DNA of 64,000 nucleotides from Skeletonema tropicum (taxonomy: Eukaryota > Bacillariophyta > Thalassiosirophyceae > Thalassiosirales > Thalassiosiraceae), in assembly GCA_037178625.1 (NCBI GenBank), contig CM074144.1, positions 2,046,001-2,110,000 on the forward strand, read 5' to 3'. The position numbers and the translations under genes were made by a program. The stretch's first letter is position 1, and every line of letters starts with the position of its first letter. Positions 30,719 to 41,471 of the stretch are shown here, one piece after another. A model generated the notes under the pieces. It had not been told where the DNA came from, ran no database searches, and was given only the letters and a program-made list of their open reading frames with translations.

Positions 30719-31627
30719 GACGAAGGGGGTTTTGGATCGTTGATCTTGATCGTTTAGTTTGGTGGGTTGTTTCGTGGTTTCGTGGTGGTGGTGGAAGAGG
30801 AGGAAGATTTGGAATTGGTGGATAGGAGTGGAGTGATTTCAGTGGAAGATGATGAGTCATATGACTCTGACTGTGTGTGTGTGAGTGTGTAGGGCAAATA
30901 ACACTGTAATTGATTGGAGAGAGAAAAGAAGAGGTAAGCAACAGCGTCATTCGACAGAATAAGATAAAGACTGACACAACAACCAATGATGCGTCAGATA
31001 CTTATTCTCTCATTGAACGCCATCCATCGATATGGGACACGACCACGAGATCTTTTCCTCACACTATAGAGATATAGATCCAACGATATATGCAATCTGA
31101 TGAAGAAGACTTGGAGAGAATACCACACTACAGGCACCAACTACCACCCAACAACTACAACAGGAACTTTGTGAGAGGATTGTCAACTCGAGGAACAACT
31201 ACTTGCCATTTTGTATTGTTCAATTGTATGTGTAGATATTTATGAGAACCTAAGTAGTGGGATGCGCTGTGTGTGGTTAGGTCTTGCTCGTTCAGGTGTT
31301 TCTGAAAATGGTTCACATGTGTGTTTCAATCTGAAAACGACACCGTGTTTTTCTGAATCTGAAACGGTTCACTACACTCTTGTGCTTTTGAATCTGAGAG
31401 GGTTCGCGCAGCTCTCTCTAGAGTCGTACAATGACCGAGCTTTTCTCCAGACCAACACTGAGCCCAATCATCAATGAAGAGTTGTTGCATATTTATGTGA
31501 TAGTAAATAATTTCAATTAGATAAGATAGTTGGCTTTGATTCAATCCTGTGCAACTCCATAGATAATTATTGTTATGCATAACATAGAGCTCAATCGGCT
31601 CAACTCCCATATGGATCGTCTAGAGGA
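30719..31627. other. Upstream of the transporter; no separate gene seen
   Basis: 30719-30990 probably holds the missing 5' exon of the transporter: another minus-strand frame starting MTHHLPLKSLHSYPP is open but one base out of phase. A GTGTGTGTGTGAGTGTG stretch is at 30871. 31000-31627 contains no recognisable gene; GAATCTGAAA-type words recur at 31328-31400. Confidence 0.4.
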
Positions 31628-33529
31628 TTATTCCCTTGCATCCTCCAAGTGCTTTCTAGCAAACTCCATTGCACGCAGCTCCTTCTCCACCTGATCTCTT
31701 TTCTCAAGTAAAACACACTTACGGCCATACAACGCACCATACTCGGCCATCAACTGATCACGTTCAGCCTGCATATCAATATCTCTAACAATAATCTCCT
31801 CCATGGGCTTTTCCATAACGTCTTCGTATCCCACATCACGTCTAGATGACCTCTGGTGAACATAGCGCTTCCGTCTCCGCCTTGAAGAACTAGCTCGGAA
31901 CGATGTTTCTTCTGCTGCCGAGACAATTGATTCCTCCTCTCTTCGTGAGTAAGCTGATAGCCTACGTCTTGATGAGCGGTGTGATGTCATGTACTCATCT
32001 TCATCCCCATGATAACTTCGAGAGCGTTTGAGTGGTGGAGATGACCAATTACTACTCTCAATCTCTACCGGCGCAACAACTTCCAGTGAGCTTACTAATC
32101 GGCGTTTACTTCGTTTCACTGGCGGCGAATCATCACGCCTCCTACTCCTCTTCGACACACTTCTTCTCATCCGCCTACTCCTCCTGCGTGAGGTGCTAAT
32201 CGAACTGCGCTTTTGCTGTTTTCGTTGAGGTAGATGTTGCAATAATGACTCGTCCTCTGAAGTGTACATGTCCGAGTTGTCCGAATCTAAATCATGCTCT
32301 CTACTGAAACTCTTCTCCTTTCCATATGGTTCCGAATAATATGCCCTTCTTGATTTGTTGTTCTTCTTAGCATACTGCTGGTATTGCTCGGACTCTTCGG
32401 AAACAATTGAGAATGAATCACTGCTGCCAATAGCCACTTCACCACGGCCATCTTCATCATCATCATCATCCGCTTCTGTATAATTCTCCCCTTCCCACTC
32501 TGCCAATATCTTCTGCTCCTCCTCATAATCATCATCATCTGAATAATCCGCCCACAAATTACTGGCTTGTCGAGTAGTCCTCTTGCTCCTCGTCGTCGAC
32601 ACACTCCTCTCCCTTGAAGGAAGTGCACGCATGCCCCCCACTAACCAATCTGCACCCAATTGCTCCAAAAGAGTCACTTGTTCCTCATCCAACACACTTT
32701 TCTTTCCCTCCTTGAAGAGCAGATATTCTTTTCGCTGTCGACACTTCCATTGCTGCAAACTTTTGTATTCTCTGCCATGGCCGTGGTTAGTAGCCGATAT
32801 TTGAAACGTCCCAAACTGCTTGTGAAAGGATCGCAACAATGATAGATTCGCCTCCCACTGCATGCGTCGTTTGGATGGCGCCATCGCCGCCTTGGCCGAG
32901 TAATTGGTGGTGATGGCCTTGGCCGTTCTTTGTGGCTGCACTCGCGACGACTTGAGTTGACGCTCCTCCATCTCTCTATTGTGCCGCTCCACCTTCTCCC
33001 TCGCCAGCATCTTATTCCGTCGCCTCGTCTCCGCCGCCTTTCTCCCTTGCTCGCTTTTGTACTTTTTGTCACCAAGGGCGCCCTTCGGCTTGGAGGTGAT
33101 GCCCTCGAGCAATCCCAGTGATTTCAATTTCGCCTCGTTTCGCTGGATGTTGCGCAGGCGGAGGAGCTCGTAGTCGGAAAGGCCGGCGGTGTCAATGTTG
33201 GAGGTGGCGAGTTCGCTGGTCAGTGCGGAGCGATCGATCTTGTTGGCCGGCGGCGAAGATGCTGAGGATGAAGTGGACGAGGCATCACTATCACTATCGA
33301 TATCACTTGAGCCCATATCACTTTCGCTACTGCTGTCGTGTGGCGGAGACGGAGTGATCGTGATTGCGCCGCCGGCATGTACTTTGGGAACGCCATCACC
33401 AATACCAACAGGGCCGGGCAAGGGCAAGTTGAAGTTGGCGGCCGTAGCAGCACTTTTCCTCCGCGGTGTTAGATGATGGACATCATCATGATGCTGCTGT
33501 TTTTCTCCTTGAGCTTGAGTGGATGGCAT
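31628..33529 (-). CDS. Helicase-associated (HA) domain protein, highly charged, probably nuclear
   Basis: A protein of about 633 residues when started at the ATG at 33529 (MPSTQAQGEKQQHHDD); an in-frame ATG at 33607 would add 26 hydrophobic residues. One helicase-associated domain (about residues 222-296) shows WEANLSLLRSFHKQFGTFQI, the LQQWKCRQRKEY core and LLEQLGADW at its end, the pattern of the HA repeats common in diatoms and thought to bind nucleic acid or DNA. There is no helicase motor. The C-terminal half is rich in Arg-Ser, acidic runs and several RRRSRRMRR-type basic patches, and the last 50 residues are likely coiled coil. It is probably a chromatin or RNA-associated protein (inference). 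Confidence 0.7.
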   Translation of the reverse strand: MPSTQAQGEKQQHHDDVHHLTPRRKSAATAANFNLPLPGPVGIGDGVPKVHAGGAITITPSPPHDSSSESDMGSSDIDSDSDASSTSSSASSPPANKIDRSALTSELATSNIDTAGLSDYELLRLRNIQRNEAKLKSLGLLEGITSKPKGALGDKKYKSEQGRKAAETRRRNKMLAREKVERHNREMEERQLKSSRVQPQRTAKAITTNYSAKAAMAPSKRRMQWEANLSLLRSFHKQFGTFQISATNHGHGREYKSLQQWKCRQRKEYLLFKEGKKSVLDEEQVTLLEQLGADWLVGGMRALPSRERSVSTTRSKRTTRQASNLWADYSDDDDYEEEQKILAEWEGENYTEADDDDDEDGRGEVAIGSSDSFSIVSEESEQYQQYAKKNNKSRRAYYSEPYGKEKSFSREHDLDSDNSDMYTSEDESLLQHLPQRKQQKRSSISTSRRRSRRMRRSVSKRSRRRDDSPPVKRSKRRLVSSLEVVAPVEIESSNWSSPPLKRSRSYHGDEDEYMTSHRSSRRRLSAYSRREEESIVSAAEETSFRASSSRRRRKRYVHQRSSRRDVGYEDVMEKPMEEIIVRDIDMQAERDQLMAEYGALYGRKCVLLEKRDQVEKELRAMEFARKHLEDARE

Positions 33530-33607
33530 GGTGGAATGTTGACTAGATACACCACAGGCATAGGCGAGCAAGCTAAGTATTTCACATGATGTGAAAAAAT
33601 GATTCAT

Positions 33608-34428
33608 GGCTGCGTTGAACGAGAGTTGAACGCGAAAGTGAGTGGTGGGAGATGTGAAAGCGAGCCCCCAAGTCCAGGTCCGTCACGGCCTTACTTACCA
33701 ATCTCTTTCCCGCCAGAAACTGTCAGTCAGTCACTGGTTGATCCGTGATTGAATTCTACTGTGCCTTCATCCTTCGACTTACCCCTACAAGTGTAGTCCT
33801 CATGCCCTAATTTCCTTCTATTATCGTCACCAACTATTATGAACCACCAGCAGCGGCTCAGGCTCATATTCACGTCGCTACAGACAGTGTAAAATGGTGA
33901 AAGACGGAGCTAGCTTTTACACCTCTCAATTGGCATTCATCAAGTCGCCTACGGGGCTGTAACATCTCCGCTACAAGTGTAGTTACCATGAGCCGTGTGT
34001 ATGTTCTTTCGTACTACCGTTTCCAACTATAATACACCACTAGTAGCGGATATTGCTTGAATTGACGATGCTAGATGCATAAAATGGTGTCAAAATACAA
34101 AATACGGAGCTAACAAGTTGCCCAAATCGATCATTATATTTATAAGGTTGCTGTGTACACTACAGATGGCATATCCGCGGTCATTACAGTGCACTGGTGA
34201 GTCCTTTGGAATCATCAACACCAAACAAGCGCCAAGCCAGGTTGGTGAGATTTCAATACGGCACTGAAATTTTTTGCAAGAGAGTTTTCGAAGAAGATGG
34301 AGGCTAAGTAGATGGAGGCTAAGTACTGGTGAGCTGTCAGAAGAACAGTGGGGCTCTCGGAAAGATAGAAACTTGATTGATGCAGCCATGATCAAGTTGT
34401 TGACGTTCGAAGCGGTCTCAATCACTGT
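33608..34428. other. Intergenic, no gene supported
   Basis: Promoter side of the HA gene, then two loosely similar blocks (CTACAAGTGTAGTCCTCATG at 33785 and CTACAAGTGTAGTTACCATG at 33972, each followed by a CCAACTAT word and a CAC-AG-AGCGG block), suggesting a duplicated segment of about 190 bases. Confidence 0.4.
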
Positions 34429-34524
34429 AGATGGTACAGGACAAGAGAGTTGCGTAGTAATAGCAGGTTGTGTTCTAGATGGTACAGGACAAGAGAGTTG
34501 CGTAGCAATAGCAGGTTGTGTTCT
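34429..34524. repeat. Tandem duplication, 48-base unit, two copies
   Basis: Units at 34429-34476 and 34477-34524 (each starting AGATGGTACAGGACAAGAGA) differ at a single base. Confidence 0.9.
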
Positions 34525-34647
34525 TCTACGGAGAAGACAGCATGTTGTCAACAAACGACGTCTTTATGTTTATTTTTGACTCCCTTATTGTGAGAAGAAC
34601 GATGGAATCGCTCCTAACGCAATCTCTATCTACTTGTGTGTGGGGCT

Positions 34648-35142
34648 TTAGGTTATTTCTGTGCTACGGTAAACTATATACGTATCACTGGTATTGTGAA
34701 CAAGAAAAGTATCTGTAGATGGCTGAGAAGACTCTTGAGTCGACTGAGAGCTGGTACTTCTTTGTGAAGTAGATCTGCCACCTGTACTGTGTAATAAATA
34801 TGAAATTTGGTCATCATTGAGTGATGATTTGGTGGTCGGGCCATTGTTGCTCTCATAGAGTGCTTGAATGGCAGCTAGTCCTGCTGAGCCGTTTGCCTTA
34901 CAAACCGTTCTCCCGAATATTTGTGTGTAGTAGGTGCTTGGGTCTGGGCTTTTGTAGGATCCCCCGTAGTGATAGTTTCGTTGTTTTGATTTCCAAATTG
35001 AGTCGGCTCGTTCTAAGATGTTTGATGGTGTTTTAGTAAAAGCTTGGTGAGCCATGTTGGAGGCGTTTGGGAATTTGGACTTGTCGATATTGTGGAGTGT
35101 TTTGTTGTCGCCATTTGGTGGTATGCCGTTTTTGTCGAACAT
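34648..35142 (-). CDS. Uncharacterised protein or 3' exon
   Basis: A minus-strand frame of 164 codons (MFDKNGIPPNGDNKTLHNID) with protein-like composition up to about residue 100 (RNYHYGGSYKSPDPSTYYTQ, VCKANGSAGLAAIQALYES), then a Ser/Thr/Gln-rich tail. The frame is open a further 17 codons upstream with a CTCGTAG acceptor-like site, so it may be the last exon of a longer gene. Family not recognised. It abuts a myo-inositol oxygenase relic on the other strand. Confidence 0.35.
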   Translation of the reverse strand: MFDKNGIPPNGDNKTLHNIDKSKFPNASNMAHQAFTKTPSNILERADSIWKSKQRNYHYGGSYKSPDPSTYYTQIFGRTVCKANGSAGLAAIQALYESNNGPTTKSSLNDDQISYLLHSTGGRSTSQRSTSSQSTQESSQPSTDTFLVHNTSDTYIVYRSTEIT

Positions 35143-35206
35143 TGAAACGGCGAAAAGGAAATTCAGTGACGGGATCGTAGAGCAGAAGCACTACGAGGAA
35201 TGAAGC

Positions 35207-35455
35207 AATTGTTTGCTTCGCTTCACTCAAACGCTCACAACTTGTACTCTTCACTCCACACCAGGCATATCCGTGGCACGATACTAAGCCAGATGATTAC
35301 GAAAGGATCAAGTGGGTTCAGCTTTTCAACAAGTATGATCTCTACACAAAAGATGAAAACAATGAGTTGCGTGGTGAAAAGATGAAGGAGAATTGGCCTT
35401 ATTACTTGGGACTCTGTTGGAGAAGTATGGCTTGTGTGGCAAGTTGAAGTGGTAG
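35207..35455 (+). pseudogene. MIOX: 3' remnant of myo-inositol oxygenase
   Basis: The forward frame from 35265 reads AYPWHDTKPDDYERIKWVQL then FNKYDLYTKD, the C-terminal signature of MIOX, including the Asp of DLYTK that is an iron ligand in this family. After NWPYYLGL the frame is broken by a 2-base gain, and the next frame gives LEKYGLCGKLKW and a stop, the normal MIOX C-terminus. Upstream NCLLRF (35207) fits the preceding helix, but the loop between is out of frame, and the rest of the enzyme (the other metal ligands) is missing. Confidence 0.65.
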
Positions 35456-35550
35456 CGCCTATTTTAGATATGTACAATGTAGGAGGAAATGAGAATTCTA
35501 TTAGATCTAGGAATGACTTTCAATAACATCATCAATTAAATTCAGCTTAA

Positions 35551-37612
35551 TCACAAATTTATCCATGCCTCAGGAAAGATATCATCTGGTATCATCATTG
35601 GATGCCGGAAAGAACCGTCCAAGAACTCGTTCTTTGAGTATAACTTGTCCCTGACTGAGATAGCCACCCTTGGAATGTCATGTATCACATGCTTTTCACC
35701 TTGTGGTATTAGGAGTTCTATTAACATGTTCTCTTGCACTTCATCTTCTGTCAGCAACATTGCAGAGTACCTGTGACCAATATTGTTCCCGTCATTATCA
35801 AATGCTGCCTCTTCAGAACGATGAATGATTTTACAAGGAAACTTTGGTGTCCATTGTACTGCCACGCTCACATCAAATAATTCCAAATCACTCCAATCAT
35901 TATTCCACTCACTCCACTCATACTCCCACGTGTCCTCCCCCCACAGAGACAATTCATCCCTTGTTCCAAAAGTCTCCGTATGGCAGTAAAAGACCAAGTT
36001 TTGAGGATATGGCTCAACTCCTTGCTCGGAAATTGTCCGTAATGGGATCAAAAGGTCATCTTGCTGAATTGCAGCCTTTTGCACTGTACTAGCAGGCTCA
36101 AAGTCGTTTGCATCGACAGGAGGTTTCCACTCCTTGACATATTTCTTCCACGCCTTCTCCCACTCACGCCCATAGTCAATAAAGACTTCCTCACCAGGCT
36201 GAATATCTCGAGTTGCCACAAAATCGAGTGATAGACCGATTGCGTCTTGTTGTTTCAGAAACTCAACATCTTCCTTCAGCCAGTCTGCATTGTGATTGTG
36301 CGTTTGTTCGTCTGCCCAGATAATTCTAGCGTTGGGTTTGCGGCTGTGATTAATGTATGCCGACGGAGACGTGTAAGGGCATAGAAGCAAAGTGCTCTTC
36401 CCATGACCAAAGCAGTAATTCAAAATGAGCTGTTTGCCACTTGCCTTGGTGGTATCTCTTTCTCCCGTCAATGGATCAGTTTCGTACATATTCATAGATG
36501 TCTGATTGGGTATATGAAGAACAGGTCCCGGTGCAACCAGCCCTCCTTTGGGAATGACTCTAGATGCAAATGCCCCCCTTCCCGCATCACGGATTGTCGA
36601 GTTGCCCGGTCGGATGTTATCCATACATCTTCCATTCTCATTTAACCAGTCAATTGTCCTAATGCTGTAGGGTAGACGGCTCTCTGCCGCCGATGATCCA
36701 AGTGATTGCGCCACCTGCATATCCTCAAATGTTAGAGGAAGAGCACTCCCACTCCTCGTTGGAATAACCCTTGCGATAGCCTCAACAACAGTCCACAAGT
36801 CCTTGGCAAAGTCTTCTGCATTATTATGATGATGATAAGAGTACTTTCTCTTTTGATATCGTTTGAATTTCTTCAAGAATTCATCCACCGCAATAAAATT
36901 GTCCGAAAACGGTACAGTCGCCATCTCCTCCCCCCTCGATGTAAACCATTCCTCCCCATAACTAACAAATATCTCTCCCCCCCGTGGAATAAATTTATCG
37001 GTAACCATTCGTTGATTATGAAATCCAGTAAAGCCCGTAACCCCATAATCTCCCCGTTTCAAGCCGGCATGATCATACGTCGGCTTGCCCTCATGCGCAT
37101 TAATCAATGCAAAGTTGCAATTGGGCATACATCCCGTCCCAATGACCAATGCACTCCCAATTGCCATGTCCGTTTCCATGAACATTTCTTCGACCTGCCA
37201 GGAATATTCGCCCCATAGGAGGTGGAAGTCTTGTTCCATGTTGGTGTGCCATTCGTAGTCTGCCAAGGGGATGATGATGTCGGGTTCGGCCACGTTGGAG
37301 TTGGGTGGGAGGTCGATGCCCGTGAATATTCCTAGGCCGGCTGTAATATATTAATATGAGATGATAGATGATAGTAGAAATAGTTAGCCGAGCTGAGTTA
37401 TATAATATGATGTATTGCAAACTTCATAACTCACCGCCTGGAATCGTCGACTCGGCGAGATACAATCTGCATTGGTCGGTAGTATCATCATCCACTTGGG
37501 ATGATGCCACAACACCCAGCAGCACTGCTGATGGCGCCGCCACTAATAATAATAGCAGAGCGGCTGAATGATGATACCATTGGCGCCGTCTTCTCATCGT
37601 TGTATTATTCAA
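35551..37612 (-). CDS. Secreted or lumenal SET-domain protein with two SET-like modules
   Basis: Exons 37612-37435 and 37340-35551 (minus strand), with a 94-base GT-AG intron and agreeing phase, give 655 residues. The ATG at 37293 is internal. The N-terminus has a signal peptide (HHSAALLLLLVAAPSAVLLG). Module 1: STIPGAGLGIFTG, then GFTGFHNQRMVTDKFIPRGG and EIFVSYGEEWF. Module 2: AGRGAFASRVIPKGGLVAPG, YINHSRKPNARIIW with a good NHS motif, and VATRDIQPGEEVFIDYGREW. Module 2 keeps the features expected of an active SET fold. The export signal is at odds with histone substrates, so the target is unknown. Confidence 0.8.
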
Positions 37613-38068
37613 CAGCTAGCTAGCGATAGACTAAGAAGTAGTAGTATAGATGTCAGCGAGAAGCATCAAGATGAGGTGTGTGTGAGATGTGAGATGTGAG
37701 ATAGATGGCGATGCGAGGGCCAGCGGTGTGTTTTGCGGTGTGTGAGATGCGAAGTTTATTGAAATAAACCCCTTCGTAATATCTATATTCCTTACCCTAC
37801 TTCATTATTTCTATTCGATTTTCAGAGTTAAAATATTGATAATTCATATTCCTTTGATAGATGTGGGTTGCATCAACATTCAACCCGGGGAAGATGGAGG
37901 TGCGCCAAATTGCTCGTTTGTTTTCAGTTCGCGATGCACAAAATTGACCATGTCGGCGCAGCTCGTCAGTTGAGTGGTGGAAAAGTTGTGTGTTTATTGC
38001 TTCGCTTCCTTATATAATTACCATGACCATGCCTTTGTAGAAGCAGTGAACCCTACCGACGACGATAT
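37613..38068. other. Divergent promoter region
   Basis: Shared 5' space between the SET gene (minus) and the MDR-domain gene (plus). It contains a GTGTGAGATGTGAGATG short tandem stretch (about 37679-37705). No gene seen. Confidence 0.4.
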
Positions 38069-40978
38069 TTGATAACAATATTATCTACTTTGGTTCTTTC
38101 ACTTTCCAAAGCGATTCAAGTCGATACGACGATGATGCAGGTCCTTTCCTCCAACCCAAAAGATACCAACCCCTACCAATTCGATAATCAAGTTCTCAAA
38201 CAGCTTGAAACCACACGAACATCCCGGGGCAGAACCAACACTGACTCCACAACCCTCTCTGGAAGTATCGCGACTGAACCACACTATGATGCTGCCTATC
38301 GTCAACTCTTCATTGATAATCAACCAGATGTTCCTCAGCGCCAAACTTCCATTGAGAACTTTATTGATCAGCAGAGTAATAGTCATCATAGTGGGAGTCG
38401 TCATCGTCATCGTCACGAGCAGCAACAGCAACCGCAACAGCAGCAACAGCAGCCTGGTGTAGATGATGATGATAATGATGATGGGCAGAGTGTACCGCCA
38501 CCTCTGGACAACACTTCCTCGTCCCCATCGCAAACAGCGGGTAGTAGCGGCGGTAGCAACAATCACAAACAACAACAGCAACAACAGCAACTCTCACTTC
38601 ACTTTCTAGATCACACCAATCCAACCAACGGTGTGGCAGAGCGTAATCTACCCGAGGCCATCCTCCGATTGGACCGACGACATGCCATCCCCCGACCTCG
38701 TCACAAAAATGATGTCCTAATTGAAATCGAGGCATCGACAGTCGACAAACGTGATCTCATGACACGACCAGGTGTCCGATGTGCATCATCTCTCCCCATT
38801 GGGGTTGAAACGACATGCCTCGATTGTATTGGCCGTGTAGTACAATTGTCGACACATGCTCGTGCCATTCATGGCATTGAGGTGGATGATCGTGTCGCGG
38901 CAATTTATCCATTTGAATACAAGGATGAAAAGTCCAATAATCATCAATATACTCTAATCGATGCGGCATTGGTGGTCAATGTTCCACGGAATGTCGATGC
39001 AGCCATGGCGTCGTGTATGACACGACTTTACACCACCGCATTTCAGGCCATCCAGTTGGGACTTTATGATATGCATGATCGGTATGATTTGAATCAACTC
39101 CGTGGGAAATCACTACTAGTTCAAGATGGTGATACCGAGTTGGGACGAGCCTTGATCGAGTTGGCAGTCGAGCTGGGGGCGTCTCAAATCTTTGCCACCG
39201 GACCGTCGGGGGTGCATGATCGATTACGTGATATGGGTGCTACGCCATTGGGTGCAGAGACATTTGGATGGGAGTTGTTTGTGGAGGAAAAATTGAGTTT
39301 GATTCTAGTGCAGGACCTTCCCACTCCTGAAACGTTCGAGTCCTTTATGAGTCTGTTGGGTCAAGATCGTGGAATGGTCTATGTGCAACCCCCCAACATT
39401 GTCAACCAAGATGATAGCTGTAATGTCATGTTCAATGATGATAGCTTCGATGGAGGAGAGTTCCTTCATGATCTTGCCAACAAGGCGAAAGGAGCGTTTG
39501 TCTCGGCCAAGTTCAATTGTCAATTGACCTGCTCCCAACAGTTTTCGACATATGATGGTATCTGGGCAAGTGCCAAGGAAGATCAGATTTTGTTCAAGAA
39601 GGATTTGAGGTTTTTGCTAACCTTATTGTCCGAGGGCAAGTTGACGCCTCAAGTGGAAGAACGTGTTTGTTTGGAGGATGTACCAGGTGTTCAAGACCGT
39701 ATCGAATTGGAAGGCAAGCAGGGGACAATCGTATGCTTACCCACGACGTTGTTTGAGAAGAAGGCTAGGAATGTGAATGCACCCCTCAAAGCGAAAAGTA
39801 ATAGTAGGAGCAGCAGCAACAACCAAAGTTCGAGTGCGGAGCAGCAGCAGCAGCAGCAGCAGCAGAGCTATTCTTCTCCTCGCAATAGTGAGACATCTCA
39901 TCGAAGCAACAGCCAAGACAACACTACCAGCTACGCTGCAGATTCTGGCTATATCCGGCCAAATTATGACACCCTGAGCGATTTCAACTTTTTGACACCC
40001 AAGCCACACGAAGATGAAAGTAGTGGTAGTCACAGTCCATTCCTTGACCGAGCAACATCATTCACCCTTGCCAACAATGGAAAGAGTGGGGAATCTTTCT
40101 TATCATTTGGGAATTCGTATGCTACTTGGGAAGGAGATTTCAATGTCGAAGACAAAGCTGCCAATGAAGACAAGAAGAAGAAGAAGAAGAAGAAGAAAAA
40201 GAAGAAGAAGAAGGATAATGCTGCGGAGATGTCATCACTGGATAAGGACAAGGAAGAGGACACGAAGAAGGAGGTGAAAAGGGATGTGCAAGAAATAATG
40301 GCAAAGAATGAAGATACAGCAGCAAAGGCCACTACTGCAAAGAAAGAGGAGCGACCGGCATTAAACCATTTGAACAAGCGTGCCAGGGTAGCGCTTCAGC
40401 GCAAGAAAGAAATGAGGAGAACGAAGAAGGCCCAAGAAGAGCAGACCCAGCACGAAAAGAATAACAGTGAGAAGACGGCCGATGTGGAAGTGACTCAATC
40501 GACTACTGGTATCAATGACATTAATGAAAAGAAGGAGGTTGCTGTTGTGGAAGTGAGTGCAGACAGCCAAGCTGCACCATCGAGCTCTTCACCTGCGTGG
40601 AAGCAAGCACCCAACTCACCATCCAACGATAGCACGTCGAGCTACAATCGCCCGGTGACTCGTACTAATAGGCCAACTCCTGAATGGCTTCAGAAACTTC
40701 GTCCTCAATCATCGACAACCCCTGGTTCCATGAATGACAATCCCTCTGTAACTCCCCAAATAAAGAGGAATGCAAAGCCGACTCCTGAATGGATGAAGAG
40801 ACCACATCCTGAAACGAAACGCGTAGACCTTTTGCCGAGTAAGTACAGGCCCTCTAAACCTCTCATCACAGGTGTCTCCATCGAAGAAGGGCGAGATGAT
40901 GATGATGATGTATCCGCCGCATCAGATTTCAAATCAGTGATGAGTAAATGGAAGGCCGTTGAAAATAGGAACTCATAG
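38069..40978 (+). CDS. Long disordered protein with an MDR (quinone-reductase-like) core
   Basis: A 969-residue frame; the start may be one of the Met residues at 22-23. Residues 110-175 are Gln/His/Asp-rich. Residues 195-565 look like a medium-chain dehydrogenase/reductase: a GroES-like half (NDVLIEIEASTVDKRDLMTR, CLDCIGRVVQLS, DDRVAAIYPF) and a Rossmann half (GKSLLVQDGDTELGRALIEL, LGASQIFATG). The usual GxGxxG is replaced by DGDTELG, so cofactor binding may be weakened or lost. The tail has poly-Gln, a 15-residue Lys tract (about 701-715), and two TPEW motifs (TPEWLQKLRP at about 870, TPEWMKRPHPE at about 904). It may be a scaffold rather than an enzyme (inference). Confidence 0.7.
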   Translation: MITILSTLVLSLSKAIQVDTTMMQVLSSNPKDTNPYQFDNQVLKQLETTRTSRGRTNTDSTTLSGSIATEPHYDAAYRQLFIDNQPDVPQRQTSIENFIDQQSNSHHSGSRHRHRHEQQQQPQQQQQQPGVDDDDNDDGQSVPPPLDNTSSSPSQTAGSSGGSNNHKQQQQQQQLSLHFLDHTNPTNGVAERNLPEAILRLDRRHAIPRPRHKNDVLIEIEASTVDKRDLMTRPGVRCASSLPIGVETTCLDCIGRVVQLSTHARAIHGIEVDDRVAAIYPFEYKDEKSNNHQYTLIDAALVVNVPRNVDAAMASCMTRLYTTAFQAIQLGLYDMHDRYDLNQLRGKSLLVQDGDTELGRALIELAVELGASQIFATGPSGVHDRLRDMGATPLGAETFGWELFVEEKLSLILVQDLPTPETFESFMSLLGQDRGMVYVQPPNIVNQDDSCNVMFNDDSFDGGEFLHDLANKAKGAFVSAKFNCQLTCSQQFSTYDGIWASAKEDQILFKKDLRFLLTLLSEGKLTPQVEERVCLEDVPGVQDRIELEGKQGTIVCLPTTLFEKKARNVNAPLKAKSNSRSSSNNQSSSAEQQQQQQQQSYSSPRNSETSHRSNSQDNTTSYAADSGYIRPNYDTLSDFNFLTPKPHEDESSGSHSPFLDRATSFTLANNGKSGESFLSFGNSYATWEGDFNVEDKAANEDKKKKKKKKKKKKKKDNAAEMSSLDKDKEEDTKKEVKRDVQEIMAKNEDTAAKATTAKKEERPALNHLNKRARVALQRKKEMRRTKKAQEEQTQHEKNNSEKTADVEVTQSTTGINDINEKKEVAVVEVSADSQAAPSSSSPAWKQAPNSPSNDSTSSYNRPVTRTNRPTPEWLQKLRPQSSTTPGSMNDNPSVTPQIKRNAKPTPEWMKRPHPETKRVDLLPSKYRPSKPLITGVSIEEGRDDDDDVSAASDFKSVMSKWKAVENRNS

Positions 40979-41471
40979 CAATAATTTTCTTTGCTACAGT
41001 GTAGATTTATATTATTTATGTGATCGTAACGTCATGGTAACGTAATTAGATAAAGATAGTTAGATGCCGATCTCGGCGAGAAAACAAGATATTTATATGA
41101 TTCTTTCATTTGCAAGACCCGCATTAACACACTTGAGAGGGCTGTATCATTGGTTCTGTCTGTATCTTATGGAATTAAAATTAGGGAAATTCTGTCCGAT
41201 GATGGACATCGTCCTTATTGAGTCTCCATGGCACTCGGGACTCTTCCAGTAGTCACCGTCATCGATCTTCCTTAGCCACGTAAGCTGACCATCATCGTTT
41301 CACGGCCATGATTCGATGTGCGTGCCTCATCATAGACTAAGCCACTACTAGAGCACACTCTTTTCTTCGCCCGATCATGTTCATCTTGAGTCGTTCAGTG
41401 GTGCTCTTCAGTGAGGATCAACGATCAACTACATATACGTTTTAGGTTTTGTTCCTCATACTAGAGTGGTT
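40979..41471. other. Intergenic, no gene seen
   Basis: 3' flank of the MDR-domain gene; nothing recognised. Confidence 0.4.
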
